DNA of 64,000 bases from positions 30,183,780 through 30,247,779 of the forward strand of contig NC_080041.1 in NCBI RefSeq assembly GCF_012489685.1, given 5' to 3'. The position numbers and the translations under genes are program-made. This DNA comes from Lotus japonicus (lineage: Eukaryota; Streptophyta; Magnoliopsida; Fabales; Fabaceae). A model generated the notes under the pieces. It saw only the letters and a program-made list of their open reading frames with translations, was not told where the DNA came from and did not search any database. How positions within the stretch are numbered: the first letter of the stretch is position 1; each line of letters opens with the position of its first letter. Positions 12,026 to 24,303 of this stretch are shown here, piece by piece.

Positions 12026-12034
12026 CTATAAGTA
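12026..12034 (+). promoter_or_regulatory. TATA-like box of gene copy 1
   Basis: CTATAAGTA lies 78 bp before the ATG, in the same position as in all other copies. Confidence 0.5.
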
Positions 12035-12103
12035 CGGCATAATTGATCACCTAATACATCAAACAAAATCTTGTTTGCCTAACAATAAAATAACCTAATA
12101 AAA

Positions 12104-12486
12104 ATGGCCATGAAATCATTCAATAGCTTCTTTGCTGTCATGGCTATTTTGGCTAGTTTAACTTTACTCATCAACACATCCCACAGTTCTCCAGTTGAGG
12201 TTAATTACGCCCCAGGACCTTTGTCAGCGTATGGAAATATTTGAGTAACTGTGCAAGCAAGGTAAAACAAATTTGTGGCCAACAAATATTTGTAGGAGTA
12301 TTTTATAGCAGCCACACCGTCAGCGATTATTGTAGCCAAAGCCTAGTGAATGACATGGGAAAATCATGTCATGTTGACCTGACAAAATATGTTGCGAATT
12401 CGCCAACATTCAAGAAGAACACAACTGAAATTATGAAGAGATGCTACAAGGTGTGGGATTATTGTAGCCTAGTTCACCTTCATTAG
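12104..12486 (+). pseudogene. ECA1/prolamin-like secreted protein gene, copy 1, frameshifted
   Basis: It has the same start, signal peptide and downstream sequence as copy 2, but one G is missing at about 12233 (ATGGAAATAT where intact copies have ATGGGAAATAT). The frame closes at a TGA at 12242 after 46 codons, before the first cysteine, so the cysteine-rich domain is lost. The downstream frame still encodes the copy-2 type domain with YCSQSL. Copy 4, beyond the gap, carries the identical deletion, which argues that it is real rather than a random base error. Confidence 0.8.
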
Positions 12487-13754
12487 ATTGATACAAAGTG
12501 ATAAGTGAAAGAATATGAATGTACTATTTTATATGTTACAATTTTATAAGGTAATTTATCTCAGTACTACTACTCTTTTATTTATTGAATCTAGTACAAA
12601 TTTATAGTTCAGTGATTTTTTTCTTTCTCATAAACAAAGGCATATTAAAAATTGAACTTATTATCAAACCAGAAATTAAATAGTTTACGGTGTTGGTCTT
12701 AATTCGATGCTTGTTGGTGTCTCATAATGCTTTCATGAATCTATTGTCAACTTGTATTTATAAGGAAGATATACATCTAGCATTTTTGGACTAGGCAGTG
12801 ATGACATTGTATTACTTTTAGTTATTCAAAAATATTTCCTTAAATCTGACCCAAGCTACTTGTATAGTTTTTCAATTATCTATTTTTTTGCGTTTTGGTC
12901 AAAGGAGCATGTAGTAATGAATCCTCATAATTCTATAAGAGAATACTTAATGATAAGAGCCAGCGGACATGAACCAAAGGATGACAATCGCATCATCAAA
13001 GCATTAAGATGCAGTAGTTATTCAAAAATGGTGATTAATGTGTTTGGAAAATGAAAAAGTTATCAACCGGTTTAACCGCATAATAGCCGATTTTATCACT
13101 TATTTTTGGTATTTGACCGATTTTGTAGGTTTTTACTAGTTTTCAATCATTTTGATTTCAGCAGCAAATCATACAAGCAACAGATCTGGCTCTCGACGGG
13201 TCCGACCGATCAAGTTCAGTTTTCTAAACATTACTTTTTAATGTTTTACAACTTATTATTCTATGAAGTGAAAATAAGTCGTGCATGGTCATTTTAATCC
13301 ATCTCAAAATACAGTAGGATAGATTGAGTTCTATAAGAAGTCTTGTAAATGTTAAAGTAGTATATTAAATTATCACATGTTCAATTATAAATAAAATCTA
13401 GCCAATTTGAGTGTGCAATGTCACATTATCCTATAACATGCTACAAGGAGAGGCTGGGAGTGAGACAGATTCAGAGAGTGTGGCAGCTAGGGTTGAGAGT
13501 TTGAGACTCGACAACAGAGTGCAGCTAGGGTATTTGCGGATTTGCGCGCTAGTGAACTCAGCCTGGAGTTTCTCAACTCACATTTTTTTAAAAGACATGG
13601 CTCGGTAGGGCTGGAGCCTAATCCGAAGCCGATCGATGTTAACCACATGAAACAAATTTTTTGGACCGGGTGGCTAGTGAACTTAATCGGAATGCCCGGT
13701 TGCACAAAAAATAAACTCAGTATTTGGGAGTTTGAGCCGGGTCGGAAGTTTTTT

Positions 13755-14383
13755 AACAACCTCATTATGGGCTACATCGATGGCAGTCTTCCCTGCCCTA
13801 AATTTTTTTTCGATGCAGCTAAAGTCAAAATCAATTCGGCAAACACACACTGGATGCGCCAAGATACTCTAATTATTCTTTCTATTGTCACTTATTTTGT
13901 TGACATTGTAATAACCATGCTTCGGGATGTCGAGACCTGTAGATATACCTGGGATGTTCTTAAGACTATGTATGCAATCGGACTCGCAGTCGTATTGTTG
14001 GCTTGAAGGAAAAATTGTATCATTTTTCCAAAGGATATATCTCTGTTTTCTCCTACATGAATCAAATTAAGGCTCTCAATAACAAGATTGCATGCATCCA
14101 TCAAGCTGCAGACCATATACATTAAGTCTTCAGCACACTTAAAGGACTTGGAACTGATTATCATTAGGTTGCAACAGCTAGAAGCGCTCGTGACATACCG
14201 AGAAAGTTCGAGGTATTGCATGAAAAGATGGGAGAATTTAAAGTTTATATGATACGTTAAGAGCACCTCGAGCAGCCATCGATTTCTACTGCATATGCTG
14301 CTCAACGTTTCAAATATACACCCTCAAAACCAAAGACGCCATCTAGGAATATATGTAAAAAAGTGGATGGAGAAGAATCATAA
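13755..14383 (+). pseudogene. Copia gag relic, unit 2
   Basis: This is the same decayed Gag sequence as in unit 1 (see 10622-11250), with the same breaks and a few substitutions. Confidence 0.65.
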
Positions 14384-15158
14384 GGGAAACACTTAACACT
14401 TATTTTGTTCTAGCGCAATGTTGTTCATTTATTTTCTTATCTCTGGTAAACCGAATATTTGACTTAAACATGTTTCTGTGATTCGTACCCACGTGTTGTT
14501 TTATTAAGTTATATTATTTGAGATTATGTCCAACCGCATTCACTTACGGTCATCACCCCTGATGCATCCATTTCCAACTCAAATTGTTAATGTTTTCAGA
14601 TGGAAACTATTTCATCAACTAAACCATTTGGTTTCTGTACAGTTGACTAGGTGGAAATACCTAGGTTGTAGTTGCCTGATCGAAGTAAACACTGGCCTCT
14701 TTCTTTTTTGGAGTAAATATTTTCTCCAAAAATAGGAAATATCCCATAATTATTTAAATTTAAAATAACCCTAAAAAATCCAATTAAAACTTCTTGAGTG
14801 CAAAAATTATTGCCTAATTATGTTGTGGACATACTTCATACAATATGTTTTTTTAATGATTGCACTGAACCTATTGAGAAAAAGAAAACCTATAGAATGC
14901 ATTAGTAACTAAGTAATGATGATATCTAAATGTAATCAAAACTTTATCTATATATCTTTAAAATGACAAGCGTACTTAAAATTCATTTGAGCGTAATTCA
15001 TTATAACTTACACAAGAAAATTATAACTTAACATATTTATGACAACTGGTTAGTAACTACATTTTAAAGAAACTTTAGAACAATTAATTGTGCGTAGCTG
15101 TTTCTTGGGAGTTATTATAACCTACAAAATATTTTGAATGCTTCTCTCACATAGGAAA

Positions 15159-15167
15159 CTATAAGTA
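15159..15167 (+). promoter_or_regulatory. TATA-like box of gene copy 2
   Basis: CTATAAGTA lies 78 bp upstream of the ATG, inside an AT-rich leader. This predicts a 5' untranslated leader of roughly 45-50 bases. Confidence 0.5.
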
Positions 15168-15236
15168 CGGCATAATTGATCACCTAATACATCAAACAAA
15201 ATCTTGTTTGCCTAACAATAAAATAACCTAATAAAA

Positions 15237-15620
15237 ATGGCCATGAAATCATTCAATAGCTTCTTTGCTGTCATGGCTATTTTGGCTAGTTTAACTTTAC
15301 TCATCAACACATCCCACAGTTCTCCAGTTGAGGTTAATTATGCCCCAGGACCTTTGTCAGCGTATGGGAAATATTTGAGTAACTGTGCAAGCAAGGTAAA
15401 ACAAATTTGTGGCCAACAAATATTTGTAGGAGTATTTTATAGCAGCCACACCGTCAGCGATTATTGTAGCCAAAGCCTAGTGAATGACATGGGAAAATCA
15501 TGTCATGTTGACCTGACAAAATATGTTGCGAATTCGCCAACATTCAAGAAGAACACAACTGAAATTATGAAGAGATGCTACAAGGTGTGGGATTATTGTA
15601 GCCTAGTTCACCTTCATTAG
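15237..15620 (+). CDS. Secreted cysteine-rich protein, ECA1/prolamin-like, copy 2 (Cys-Ser form)
   Basis: This is an intronless 127-residue protein. Residues 1 to about 28 form a signal peptide (a basic start, then AVMAILASLTLLI), so it should be secreted. The mature part has cysteines at 50, 58, 77, 89, 114 and 121, with C-x7-C, then YC-S near 77-78 and SCH at 88-90. Spacing and the CH box resemble the ECA1 gametogenesis-related/prolamin-like family, whose members include the egg-cell-secreted EC1 proteins that activate sperm. Family members normally have Cys-Cys at 77-78; here it is Cys-Ser, followed by Gln instead of His. The ATG is the first after the TATA-like box. Sequence-based assignment to the family is moderate and the expression site is unknown. 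Confidence 0.78.
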   Translation: MAMKSFNSFFAVMAILASLTLLINTSHSSPVEVNYAPGPLSAYGKYLSNCASKVKQICGQQIFVGVFYSSHTVSDYCSQSLVNDMGKSCHVDLTKYVANSPTFKKNTTEIMKRCYKVWDYCSLVHLH

Positions 15621-16888
15621 ATTGATACAAAGTGATAAGTGAAAGAATATGAATGTACTATTTTATATGTTACAATTTTATAAGGTAATTTATCTCAGTA
15701 CTACTACTCTTTTATTTATTGAATCTAGTACAAATTTATAGTTCAGTGATTTTTTTCTTTCTCATAAACAAAGGCATATTAAAAATTGAACTTATTATCA
15801 AACCAGAAATTAAATAGTTTACGGTGTTGGTCTTAATTCGATGCTTGTTGGTGTCTCATAATGCTTTCATGAATCTATTGTCAACTTGTATTTATAAGGA
15901 AGATATACATCTAGCATTTTTGGACTAGGCAGTGATGACATTGTATTACTTTTAGTTATTCAAAAATATTTCCTTAAATCTGACCCAAGCTACTTGTATA
16001 GTTTTTCAATTATCTATTTTTTTGCGTTTTGGTCAAAGGAGCATGTAGTAATGAATCCTCATAATTCTATAAGAGAATACTTAATGATAAGAGCCAGCGG
16101 ACATGAACCAAAGGATGACAATCGCATCATCAAAGCATTATGATGCAGTAGTTATTCAAAAATGGTGATTAATGTGTTTGGAAAATGAAAAAGTTATCAA
16201 CCGGTTTAACCGCATAATAGCCGATTTTATCACTTATTTTTGGTATTTGACCGATTTTGTAGGTTTTTACTAGTTTTCAATCATTTTGATTTCAGCAGCA
16301 AATCATACAAGCAACAGATCTGGCTCTCGACGGGTCCGACCGATCAAGTTCAGTTTTCTAAACATTACTTTTTAATGTTTTACAACTTATTATTCTATGA
16401 AGTGAAAATAAGTCGTGCATGGTCATTTTAATCCATCTCAAAATACAGTAGGATAGATTGAGTTCTATAAGAAGTCTTGTAAATGTTAAAGTAGTATATT
16501 AAATTATCACATGTTCAATTATAAATAAAATCTAGCCAATTTGAGTGTGCAATGTCACATTATCCTATAACATGCTACAAGGAGAGGCTGGGAGTGAGAC
16601 AGATTCAGAGAGTGTGGCAGCTAGGGTTGAGAGTTTGAGACTCGACAACAGAGTGCAGCTAGGGTATTTGCGGATTTGCGCGCTAGTGAACTCAGCCTGG
16701 AGTTTCTCAACTCACATTTTTTTAAAAGACATGGCTCGGTAGGGCTGGAGCCTAATCCGAAGCCGATCGATGTTAACCACATGAAACAAATTTTTTGGAC
16801 CGGGTGGCTAGTGAACTTAATCGGAATGCCCGGTTGCACAAAAAATAAACTCAGTATTTGGGAGTTTGAGCCGGGTCGGAAGTTTTTT

Positions 16889-17517
16889 AACAACCTCATT
16901 ATGGGCTACATCGATGGCAGTCTTCCCTGCCCTAAATTTTTTTTCGATGCAGCTAAAGTCAAAATCAATTCGGCAAACACACACTGGATGCGCCAAGATA
17001 CTCTAATTATTCTTTCTATTGTCACTTATTTTGTTGACATTGTAATAACCAAGCTTCGGGATGTCGAGACCTGTAGATATACCTGGGATGTTCTTAAGAC
17101 TATGTATGCAATCGGACTCGCAGTCGTATTGTTGGCTTGAAGGAAAAATTGTATCATTTTTCCAAAGGATATATCTCTGTTTTCTCCTACATGAATCAAA
17201 TTAAGGCTCTCAATAACAAGATTGCATGCATCCATCAACCTGAAGACCATATACATTAAGTCTTCAGCACACTTAAAGGACTTGGAACTGATTATCATTA
17301 GGTTGCAGCAGCTAGAAGCGCTCGTGACATACCGAGAAAGTTCGAGGTATTGCATGAAAAGATGGGAGAATTTAAAGTTTATATGATACGTTAAGAGCAC
17401 CTCGAGCAGCCATCGATTTCTACTGCATATGCTGCTCAACGTTTCAAATATACACCCTCAAAACCAAAGACGCCATCTAGGAATATATGTAAAAAAGTGG
17501 ATGGAGAAGAATCATAA
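16889..17517 (+). pseudogene. Copia gag relic, unit 3
   Basis: It is the same relic as at 10622-11250 and carries the CAACCTGAAGACC variant. Confidence 0.65.
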
Positions 17518-18291
17518 GGGAAACACTTAACTCTTATTTTGTTGAAGCGCAATGTTGTTCATTTATTTTCTTATCTCTGGTAAACCGAATATTTGACTTA
17601 AACATGTTTCTGTGATTCGTACCCACGTGTTGTTTTATTAAGTTATATTATTTGAGATTGTGTCCAACCGCATTCACTTACGGTCATCACCCCTCATGCA
17701 TCCATTTCCAACTCAAATTGTTAATGTTTTCAGATGGAAACTATTTCATCAACTAAACCATTTGGTATCAGTACAGTTGATTAGGTGGAAATACCTAGGT
17801 TGTAGTTGCCTGATCGAAGTAAACACTGGCCTCTTTCTTTTTGGAGTAAATATTTTCTCCAAAAATAGGAAATATCCCATAATTATTTAAATTTAAAATA
17901 ACCCTAAAAAATCCAATTAAAACTTCTTGAGTGCAAAAATTATTGCCTAATTATGTTGTGGACATACTTCATACAATATGTTTTTTTAATGATTGCACTC
18001 AACCTATTGAGAAAAAGAAAACCTATAGAATGCATTAGTAACTAAGTAATGATGATATCTAAATGTAATCAAAACTTTATCTATATATCTTTAAAATGAC
18101 AAGCGTACTTAAAATTCATTTGAGCGTAATTCATTATAACTTACACAAGAAAATTATAACTTAACATATTTATGACAACTGGTTAGTAACTACATTTTAA
18201 AGAAACTTTAGAACAATTAATTGTGCGTAGTTGTTTCTTGGGAGTTATTGTAACCTACAAAATATTTTGAATGCTTCTCTCACATAGGAAA

Positions 18292-18300
18292 CTATAAGTA
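18292..18300 (+). promoter_or_regulatory. TATA-like box of gene copy 3
   Basis: CTATAAGTA lies 78 bp before the ATG. Confidence 0.5.
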
Positions 18301-18369
18301 CGACATAATTGATCACCTAATACATCAAACAAAATCTTGTTTGCCTAACAATAAAATAACCTAATAAAA

Positions 18370-18753
18370 ATGGCTAGGAAATCATTCAATAGCTTCTTTG
18401 CTGTCATGGCTATTTTGGCTAGTTTAACTTTACTCATCAACACATCCCACAGTTCTCCAGTTGAGGTTAATTATGCCCCAGGACCTTTGTCAGCGTATGG
18501 GAAATATTTGAGTAACTGTGCAAGCAAGGTAAAACAAATTTGTGGCCAACAAATATTTGTAGGAGTATTTTTTAGCAGCCACACCGTCAGCGATTATTGT
18601 TGCCATAGCCTAGTGAATGACATGGGAAAATCATGTCATGTTGACCTGACAAAATATGTTGCGAATTCGCCAACATTCAAGAAGAACACAACTGAAATTA
18701 TGAAGAGATGCTACAAGGTGTGTGATTATTGTAGTCTAGTTCACCTTCATTAG
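18370..18753 (+). CDS. Secreted cysteine-rich protein, ECA1/prolamin-like, copy 3 (eight-Cys form)
   Basis: This is a 127-residue intact copy with the same signal peptide plan. It differs from copy 2 at five residues: Arg for Met3, Phe for Tyr68, Cys for Ser78, His for Gln79 and Cys for Trp118. The cysteines are 50, 58, 77, 78, 89, 114, 118 and 121. It therefore has the Cys-Cys pair expected for the ECA1/prolamin-like family and one additional cysteine near the C-terminus, giving an even number of eight. The changes cluster around cysteines, so the disulfide pattern probably differs from copy 2. It is the last full gene before the assembly gap. Confidence 0.78.
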   Translation: MARKSFNSFFAVMAILASLTLLINTSHSSPVEVNYAPGPLSAYGKYLSNCASKVKQICGQQIFVGVFFSSHTVSDYCCHSLVNDMGKSCHVDLTKYVANSPTFKKNTTEIMKRCYKVCDYCSLVHLH

Positions 18754-20018
18754 ATTGATACAAAGTGATAAGTGAAAGAGAATGAATGTACTATTTTAAA
18801 TGTTACAATTTTATAAGGTAATTTATCTCAGTACTACTACTCTTTTATTTATTGAATCTAGTACAAATTTATAGTTCAGTGATTTTTTTCTTTCTCATAA
18901 ACAAAGGCATATTAAAAATTGAACTTATTATCAAACCAGAAATTAAATAGTTTACGGTGTTGGTCTTAATTCGATGCTTGTTGGTGTCTCATAATGCTTT
19001 CATGAATCTATTGTCAACTTGTATTTATAAGGAAGATATACATCTAGCATTTTTGGACTAGGCAGTGATGAGATTGTATTACTTTTAGTTATTCAAAAAT
19101 ATTTCCTTAAATCTGACCCAAGCTACTTGTATAGTTTTTTTCAATTATCTATTTTTTTGCGTTTTGGTCAAAGGAGCATGTAGTAATGAATCCTCATAAT
19201 TCTATAAGAGAATACTTAATGATAAGAGCCAGCGGACATGAACCAAAGGATGACAATCGCATCATCAAAGCATTAAGATGCAGTAGTTATTCAAAAATGG
19301 TGATTAATGTGTTTGGAAATGAAAATGTTGTCAACCGGTTTAACCGCATAATAGCCAATTTTATCATTTATTTTTGGTATTTGACCGATTTTGTAGGTTT
19401 TTACTAGTTTTCAATCATTTTGATTTCAGCAGCAAATCATACAAGCAACAGATCTGGCTCTCGACGGGTCGACCGATCAAGTTCAGTTTTCTAAACATTA
19501 CTTTTTAATGTTTTACAACTTATTATTCTATGAAGTGAAAATAAGTCGTGCATGGTCATTTTAGTCCATCTCAAAATACAGTAGGATAGATTGAGTTCTA
19601 TAAGAAGTCTTGTAAATGTTAAAGTAGTATATTAAATTATCACATGTTCAATTATAAATAAAATCTAGCCAATTTGAGTGTGCTATGTCACATTATCCTA
19701 TAACATGCTACAAGGAGAGGCTGGGAGTGAGACAGATTCAGAGAGTGTGGCAGCTAGGGTTGAGAGTTTGAGACTCGACAACAGAGTGCAGCTAGGGTAT
19801 TTGCGGATTTGCGCGCTAGTGAACTCCGCCTGGAGTTTCTCAATTCACATTTTTTTAAAAGAATGGCTCGGTAGGGCTGGAGCCTAATCCGAAGCCGATC
19901 GATGTTAACCACATGAAACAAATTTTTTGGACCGGGTGGCTAGTGAACTTAATCGGAATGCCGGTTGCACAAAAATAAACTCAGTATTTGGGAGTTTGAG
20001 CCGGGTCGGAAGTTTTTT

Positions 20019-20232
20019 AACAACCTCATTATGGGCTACATCGATGGCAGTCTTCCCTGCCTTAAATTTTTTTTCAATGCAGCTAAAGTCAAAATCAATT
20101 CGGCAAACACACACTGGATGCGCCAAGATACTCTAATTATTCTTTCTATTGTCACTTATTTTGTTGACATTGTAATAACCAAGCTTCGGATGTCGAGACC
20201 TGTAGATATACCTGGGATGTTCTTAAGACTAT
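20019..20232 (+). pseudogene. Copia gag relic, cut by the gap
   Basis: This is the 5' part of the gag relic, with the CCTTAAATTTTTTTTCAATG variant of unit 7. It ends at the N run. Confidence 0.6.
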
Positions 20233-20332
20233 NNNNNNNNNNNNNNNNNNNNNNNNNNNNNNNNNNNNNNNNNNNNNNNNNNNNNNNNNNNNNNNNNNNN
20301 NNNNNNNNNNNNNNNNNNNNNNNNNNNNNNNN
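20233..20332. other. Assembly gap of 100 N
   Basis: Exactly 100 N, the conventional length for a gap of unknown size. Sequence resumes at TTTGCGCGC, which corresponds to 19808 in the preceding sequence, so the contig ends overlap in phase. Confidence 0.99.
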
Positions 20333-20545
20333 TTTGCGCGCTATGAACTCAGCCTGGAGTTTCTCAATTCACATTTTTTTTAAAAGACATGGCTCGGTAG
20401 GCTGGAGCCTAATCCGAAGCCGATCGTTGTTAACCACATGAAACAAATTTTTGGGACCGGGTGGCTAGTGAATTTAATCGGAATGCCCGGTTGCACAAAA
20501 AATAAACTCAGTATTTGGGAGTTTGAGCCGGGTCGGAAGTTTTTT

Positions 20546-21174
20546 AACAACCTCATTATGGGCTACATCGATGGCAGTCTTCCCTGCCCTAAATTTTTTT
20601 TCGATGCAGCTAAAGTCAAAATCAATTCGGCAAACACACACTGGATGCGCCAAGATACTCTAATTATTCTTTCTATTGTCACTTATTTTGTTGACATTGT
20701 AATAACCAAGCTTCGGGATGTCGAGACCTGTAGATATACCTGGGATGTTCTTAAGACTATGTATGCAATCGGACTCGCAGTCGTATTGTTGGCTTGAAGG
20801 AAAAATTGTATCATTTTTCCAAGGATATATCTCTGTTTTCTCCTACATGAATCAAATTAAGGCTCTCAATAACAAGATTGCATGCATCCATCAACCTGAA
20901 GACCATATACATTAAGTCTTCAGCACACTTAAAGGACTTGGAACTGATTATCATTAGGTTGCAGCAGCTAGAAGCGCTCGTGACATACCGAGAAAGTTCG
21001 AGGTATTGCATGAAAAGATGGGAGAATTTAAAGTTTATATGATACGTTAAGAGCACCTCGAGCAGCCATCGATTTCTACTGCATATGCTGGCTCAACGTT
21101 TCAAATATACACCCTCAAAACCAAAGACGCCATCTAGGAATATATGTAAAAAAGTGGATGGAGAAGAATCATAA
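20546..21174 (+). pseudogene. Copia gag relic right of the gap
   Basis: It matches the unit 1 relic including CAACCTGAAGACC, with added one-base indels such as CCAAGGATATATC and ATGCTGGCTC. Confidence 0.65.
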
Positions 21175-22026
21175 GGGAAACACTTAACTCTTATTTTGTT
21201 GAAGCGCAATGTTGTTCATTTATTTTCTTATCTCTGGTAAACCGAATATTTGACTTAAACATGTTTCTGTGATTCGTACCCACGTGTTGTTTTATTAAGT
21301 TATATTATTTGAGATTGTGTCCAACCGCATTCACTTACGGTCATCACCCCTCATGCATCCATTTCCAACTCAAATTGTTAATGTTTTCAGATGGAAACTA
21401 TTTCATCAACTAAACCATTTGGTATCAGTACAGTTGATAGGTGGAAATACCTAGGTTGTAGTTGCCTGATCGAAGTAAACACTGGCCTCTTTCTTTTTTG
21501 GAGTAAATATTTTCTCCAAAAATAGGAAATATCCCATAATTATTTAAATTTAAAATAACCCTAAAAAATCCAATTAAAACTTCTTGAGTGCAAAAATTAT
21601 TGCCTAATTATGTTGTGGACATACTTCATACAATATGTTTTTTTAATGATTGCACTCAACCTATTGAGAAAAAGAAAACCTATAGAATGCATTAGTAACT
21701 AAGTAATGATGATATCTAAATGTAATCAAAACTTTATCTATATATCTTTAAAATGACAAGCGTACTTAAAATTCATTTGAGCGTAATTCATTATAACTTA
21801 CACAAGAAAATTATAACTTAACATATTTATGACAACTGGTTAGTAACTACATTTTGAAGAAACTTTAGAACAATTAATTGTGCGTAGCTGTTTCTTGGGA
21901 GTTATTATAACCTACAAAATATTTTGAAAGCTTCTCTCACATAGGAAACTATAAGTACGGCATAATTGATCACCTAATACATCAAACAAAATCTTGTTTG
22001 CCTAACAATAAAATAACCTAATAAAA

Positions 22027-22407
22027 ATGGCCATGAAATCATTCAATAGCTTCTTGCTGTCATGGCTATTTTGGCTAGTTTAACTTTACTCATCAACACA
22101 TCCCACAGTTCTCCAGTTGAGGTTAATTACGCCCCAGGACCTTTGTCAGCGTATGGAAATATTTGAGTAACTGTGCAAGCAAGGTAAAACAAATTTGTGG
22201 CCAACAAATATTTGTAGGAGTATTTTATAGCAGCCACACCGTCAGCGATTATTGTAGCCAAAGCCTAGTGAATGACATGGGAAAATCATGTCATGTGACC
22301 TGACAAAATATGTTGCGAATTCGCCAACATTCAAGAAGAACACAACTGAAATTATGAAGAGATGCTACAAGGTGTGGGATTATTGTAGCCTAGTTCACCT
22401 TCATTAG
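22027..22407 (+). pseudogene. ECA1/prolamin-like gene, copy 4, frameshifted
   Basis: Three one-base deletions occur relative to copy 2: one in the signal-peptide codons (CTTCTTGCTG), one shared with copy 1 (ATGGAAATAT), and one near GTCATGTGACC. The shared one is probably genuine. The other two are unique, and this region close to the gap is full of one-base indels, so they are more likely sequencing errors. Copy 4 may be the same locus as copy 1 assembled twice. Confidence 0.75.
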
Positions 22408-23675
22408 ATTGATACAAAGTGATAAGTGAAAGAATATGAATGTACTATTTTATATGTTACAATTTTATAAGGTAATTTATCTCAGTACTACTACTCTTTT
22501 ATTTATTGAATCTAGTACAAATTTATAGTTCAGTGATTTTTTTCTTTCTCATAAACAAAGGCATATTAAAAATTGAACTTATTATCAAACCAGAAATTAA
22601 ATAGTTTACGGTGTTGGTCTTAATTCGATGCTTGTTGGTGTCTCATAATGCTTTCATGAATCTATTGTCAACTTGTATTTATAAGGAAGATATACATCTA
22701 GCATTTTTGGACTAGGCAGTGATGACATTGTATTACTTTTAGTTATTCAAAAATATTTCCTTAAATCTGACCCAAGCTACTTGTATAGTTTTTTCAATTA
22801 TCTATTTTTTTGCGTTTTGGTCAAAGGAGCATGTAGTAATGAATCCTCATAATTCTATAAGAGAATACTTAATGATAAGAGCCAGCGGACATGAACCAAA
22901 GGATGACAATCGCATCATCAAAGCATTAAGATGCAGTAGTTATTCAAAAATGGTGATTAATGTGTTTGGAAAATGAAAAAGTTATCAACCGGTTTAACCG
23001 CATAATAAGCCGATTTTATCACTTATTTTTGGTATTTGACCGATTTTGTAGGTTTTTACTAGTTTTCAATCATTTTGATTTCAGCAGCAAATCATACAAG
23101 CAACAGATCTGGCTCTCGACGGGTCCGACCGATCAAGTTCAGTTTTCTAAACATTACTTTTTAATGTTTTACAACTTATTATTCTATGAAGTGAAAATAA
23201 GTCGTGCATGGTCATTTTAATCCATCTCAAAATACAGTAGGATAGATTGAGTTCTATAAGAAGTCTTGTAAATGTTAAAGTAGTATATTAAATTATCACA
23301 TGTTCAATTATAAATAAATCTAGCCAATTTGAGTGTGCAATGTCACATTATCCTATAACATGCTACAAGGAGAGGCTGGGAGTGAGACAGATTCAGAGAG
23401 TGTGGCAGCTAGGGTTGAGAGTTTGAGACTCGACAACAGAGTGCAGCTAGGGTATTTGCGGATTTGCGCGCTAGTGAACTCAGCCTGGAGTTTCTCAACT
23501 CACATTTTTTTAAAAGACATGGCTCGGTAGGGCTGGAGCTAATCCGAAGCCGATCGATGTTAACCACATGAAACAAATTTTTTGGACCGGGTGGCTAGTG
23601 AACTTAATCGGAATGCCCGGTTGCACAAAAAATAAACTCAGTATTTGGGAGTTTGAGCCGGGTCGGAAGTTTTTT

Positions 23676-24303
23676 AACAACCTCATTATGGGCTACATCG
23701 ATGGCAGTCTTCCCTGCCCTAAATTTTTTTTCGATGCAGCTAAAGTCAAAATCAATTCGGCAAACACACACTGGATGCGCCAAGATACTCTAATTATTCT
23801 TTCTATTGTCACTTATTTTGTTGACATTGTAATAACCATGCTTCGGGATGTCGAGACCTGTAGATATACCTGGGATGTTCTTAAGACTATGTATGCAATC
23901 GGACTCGCAGTCGTATTGTTGGCTTGAAGGAAAAATTGTATCATTTTTCCAAAGGATATATCTCTGTTTTCTCCTACATGAATCAATTAAGGCTCTCAAT
24001 AACAAGATTGCATGCATCCATCAAGCTGCAGACCATATACATTAAGTCTTCAGCACACTTAAAGGACTTGGAACTGATTATCATTAGGTTGCAACAGCTA
24101 GAAGCGCTCGTGACATACCGAGAAAGTTCGAGGTATTGCATGAAAAGATGGGAGAATTTAAAGTTTATATGATACGTTAAGAGCACCTCGAGCAGCCATC
24201 GATTTCTACTGCATATGCTGCTCAACGTTTCAAATATACACCCTCAAAACCAAAGACGCCATCTAGGAATATATGTAAAAAAGTGGATGGAGAAGAATCA
24301 TAA
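23676..24303 (+). pseudogene. Copia gag relic, unit 5
   Basis: Same as the unit 2 relic (CAAGCTGCAGACC, AACCATGCTTC), with one base missing at about 23985. Confidence 0.65.

Larger units (their letters stand above)
9375..12508 (+). repeat. Array unit 1 (type 1)
   Basis: This is the first unit, from the Gy-A LTR edge to 22 bp past its gene's stop. Its first part shares variants with the last partial unit (31830 onward), for example GTTGATCTTAATTCG and GAGAATAATTAATG. Its second part matches the sequence right of the gap (CAACCTGAAGAC, CATTTTGAAGAAAC). Confidence 0.9.
12509..15642 (+). repeat. Array unit 2 (type 2)
   Basis: This is a complete 3.13-kb unit. Diagnostic variants include CAAGCTGCAGACC in the gag relic and AACCATGCTTCGG; unit 5 (22430-25562) shares them. 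Confidence 0.9.
15643..18775 (+). repeat. Array unit 3 (type 3)
   Basis: This is a complete 3.13-kb unit. It shares with unit 6 the variant AAGCATTATGATGCAG, where other units have AAGCATTAAGATGCAG. Confidence 0.9.
18776..22429 (+). repeat. Array unit 4, composite across the gap
   Basis: The left part (18776-20232) matches unit 7 (GATGAGATTG, TTTTAGTCC, GTGCTATGTC, CCTTAAATTT). The right part (20333-22429) matches unit 1. The two parts overlap in unit phase by about 425 bp. This is therefore two broken units joined by a gap, not one natural unit. One-base deletions are frequent on both sides. Confidence 0.9.

Noticed and set aside
15237..15620. A nodule-specific cysteine-rich (NCR) peptide or defensin
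   Set aside because: The mature part is about 100 residues, and its C-x7-C, CC and CH pattern resembles the ECA1/prolamin-like family. NCR peptides and defensins are shorter with different spacing.
20233..20332. Using the translation across the N run as a protein
   Set aside because: The frame reads through unknown bases and joins two different unit types, so it has no meaning.
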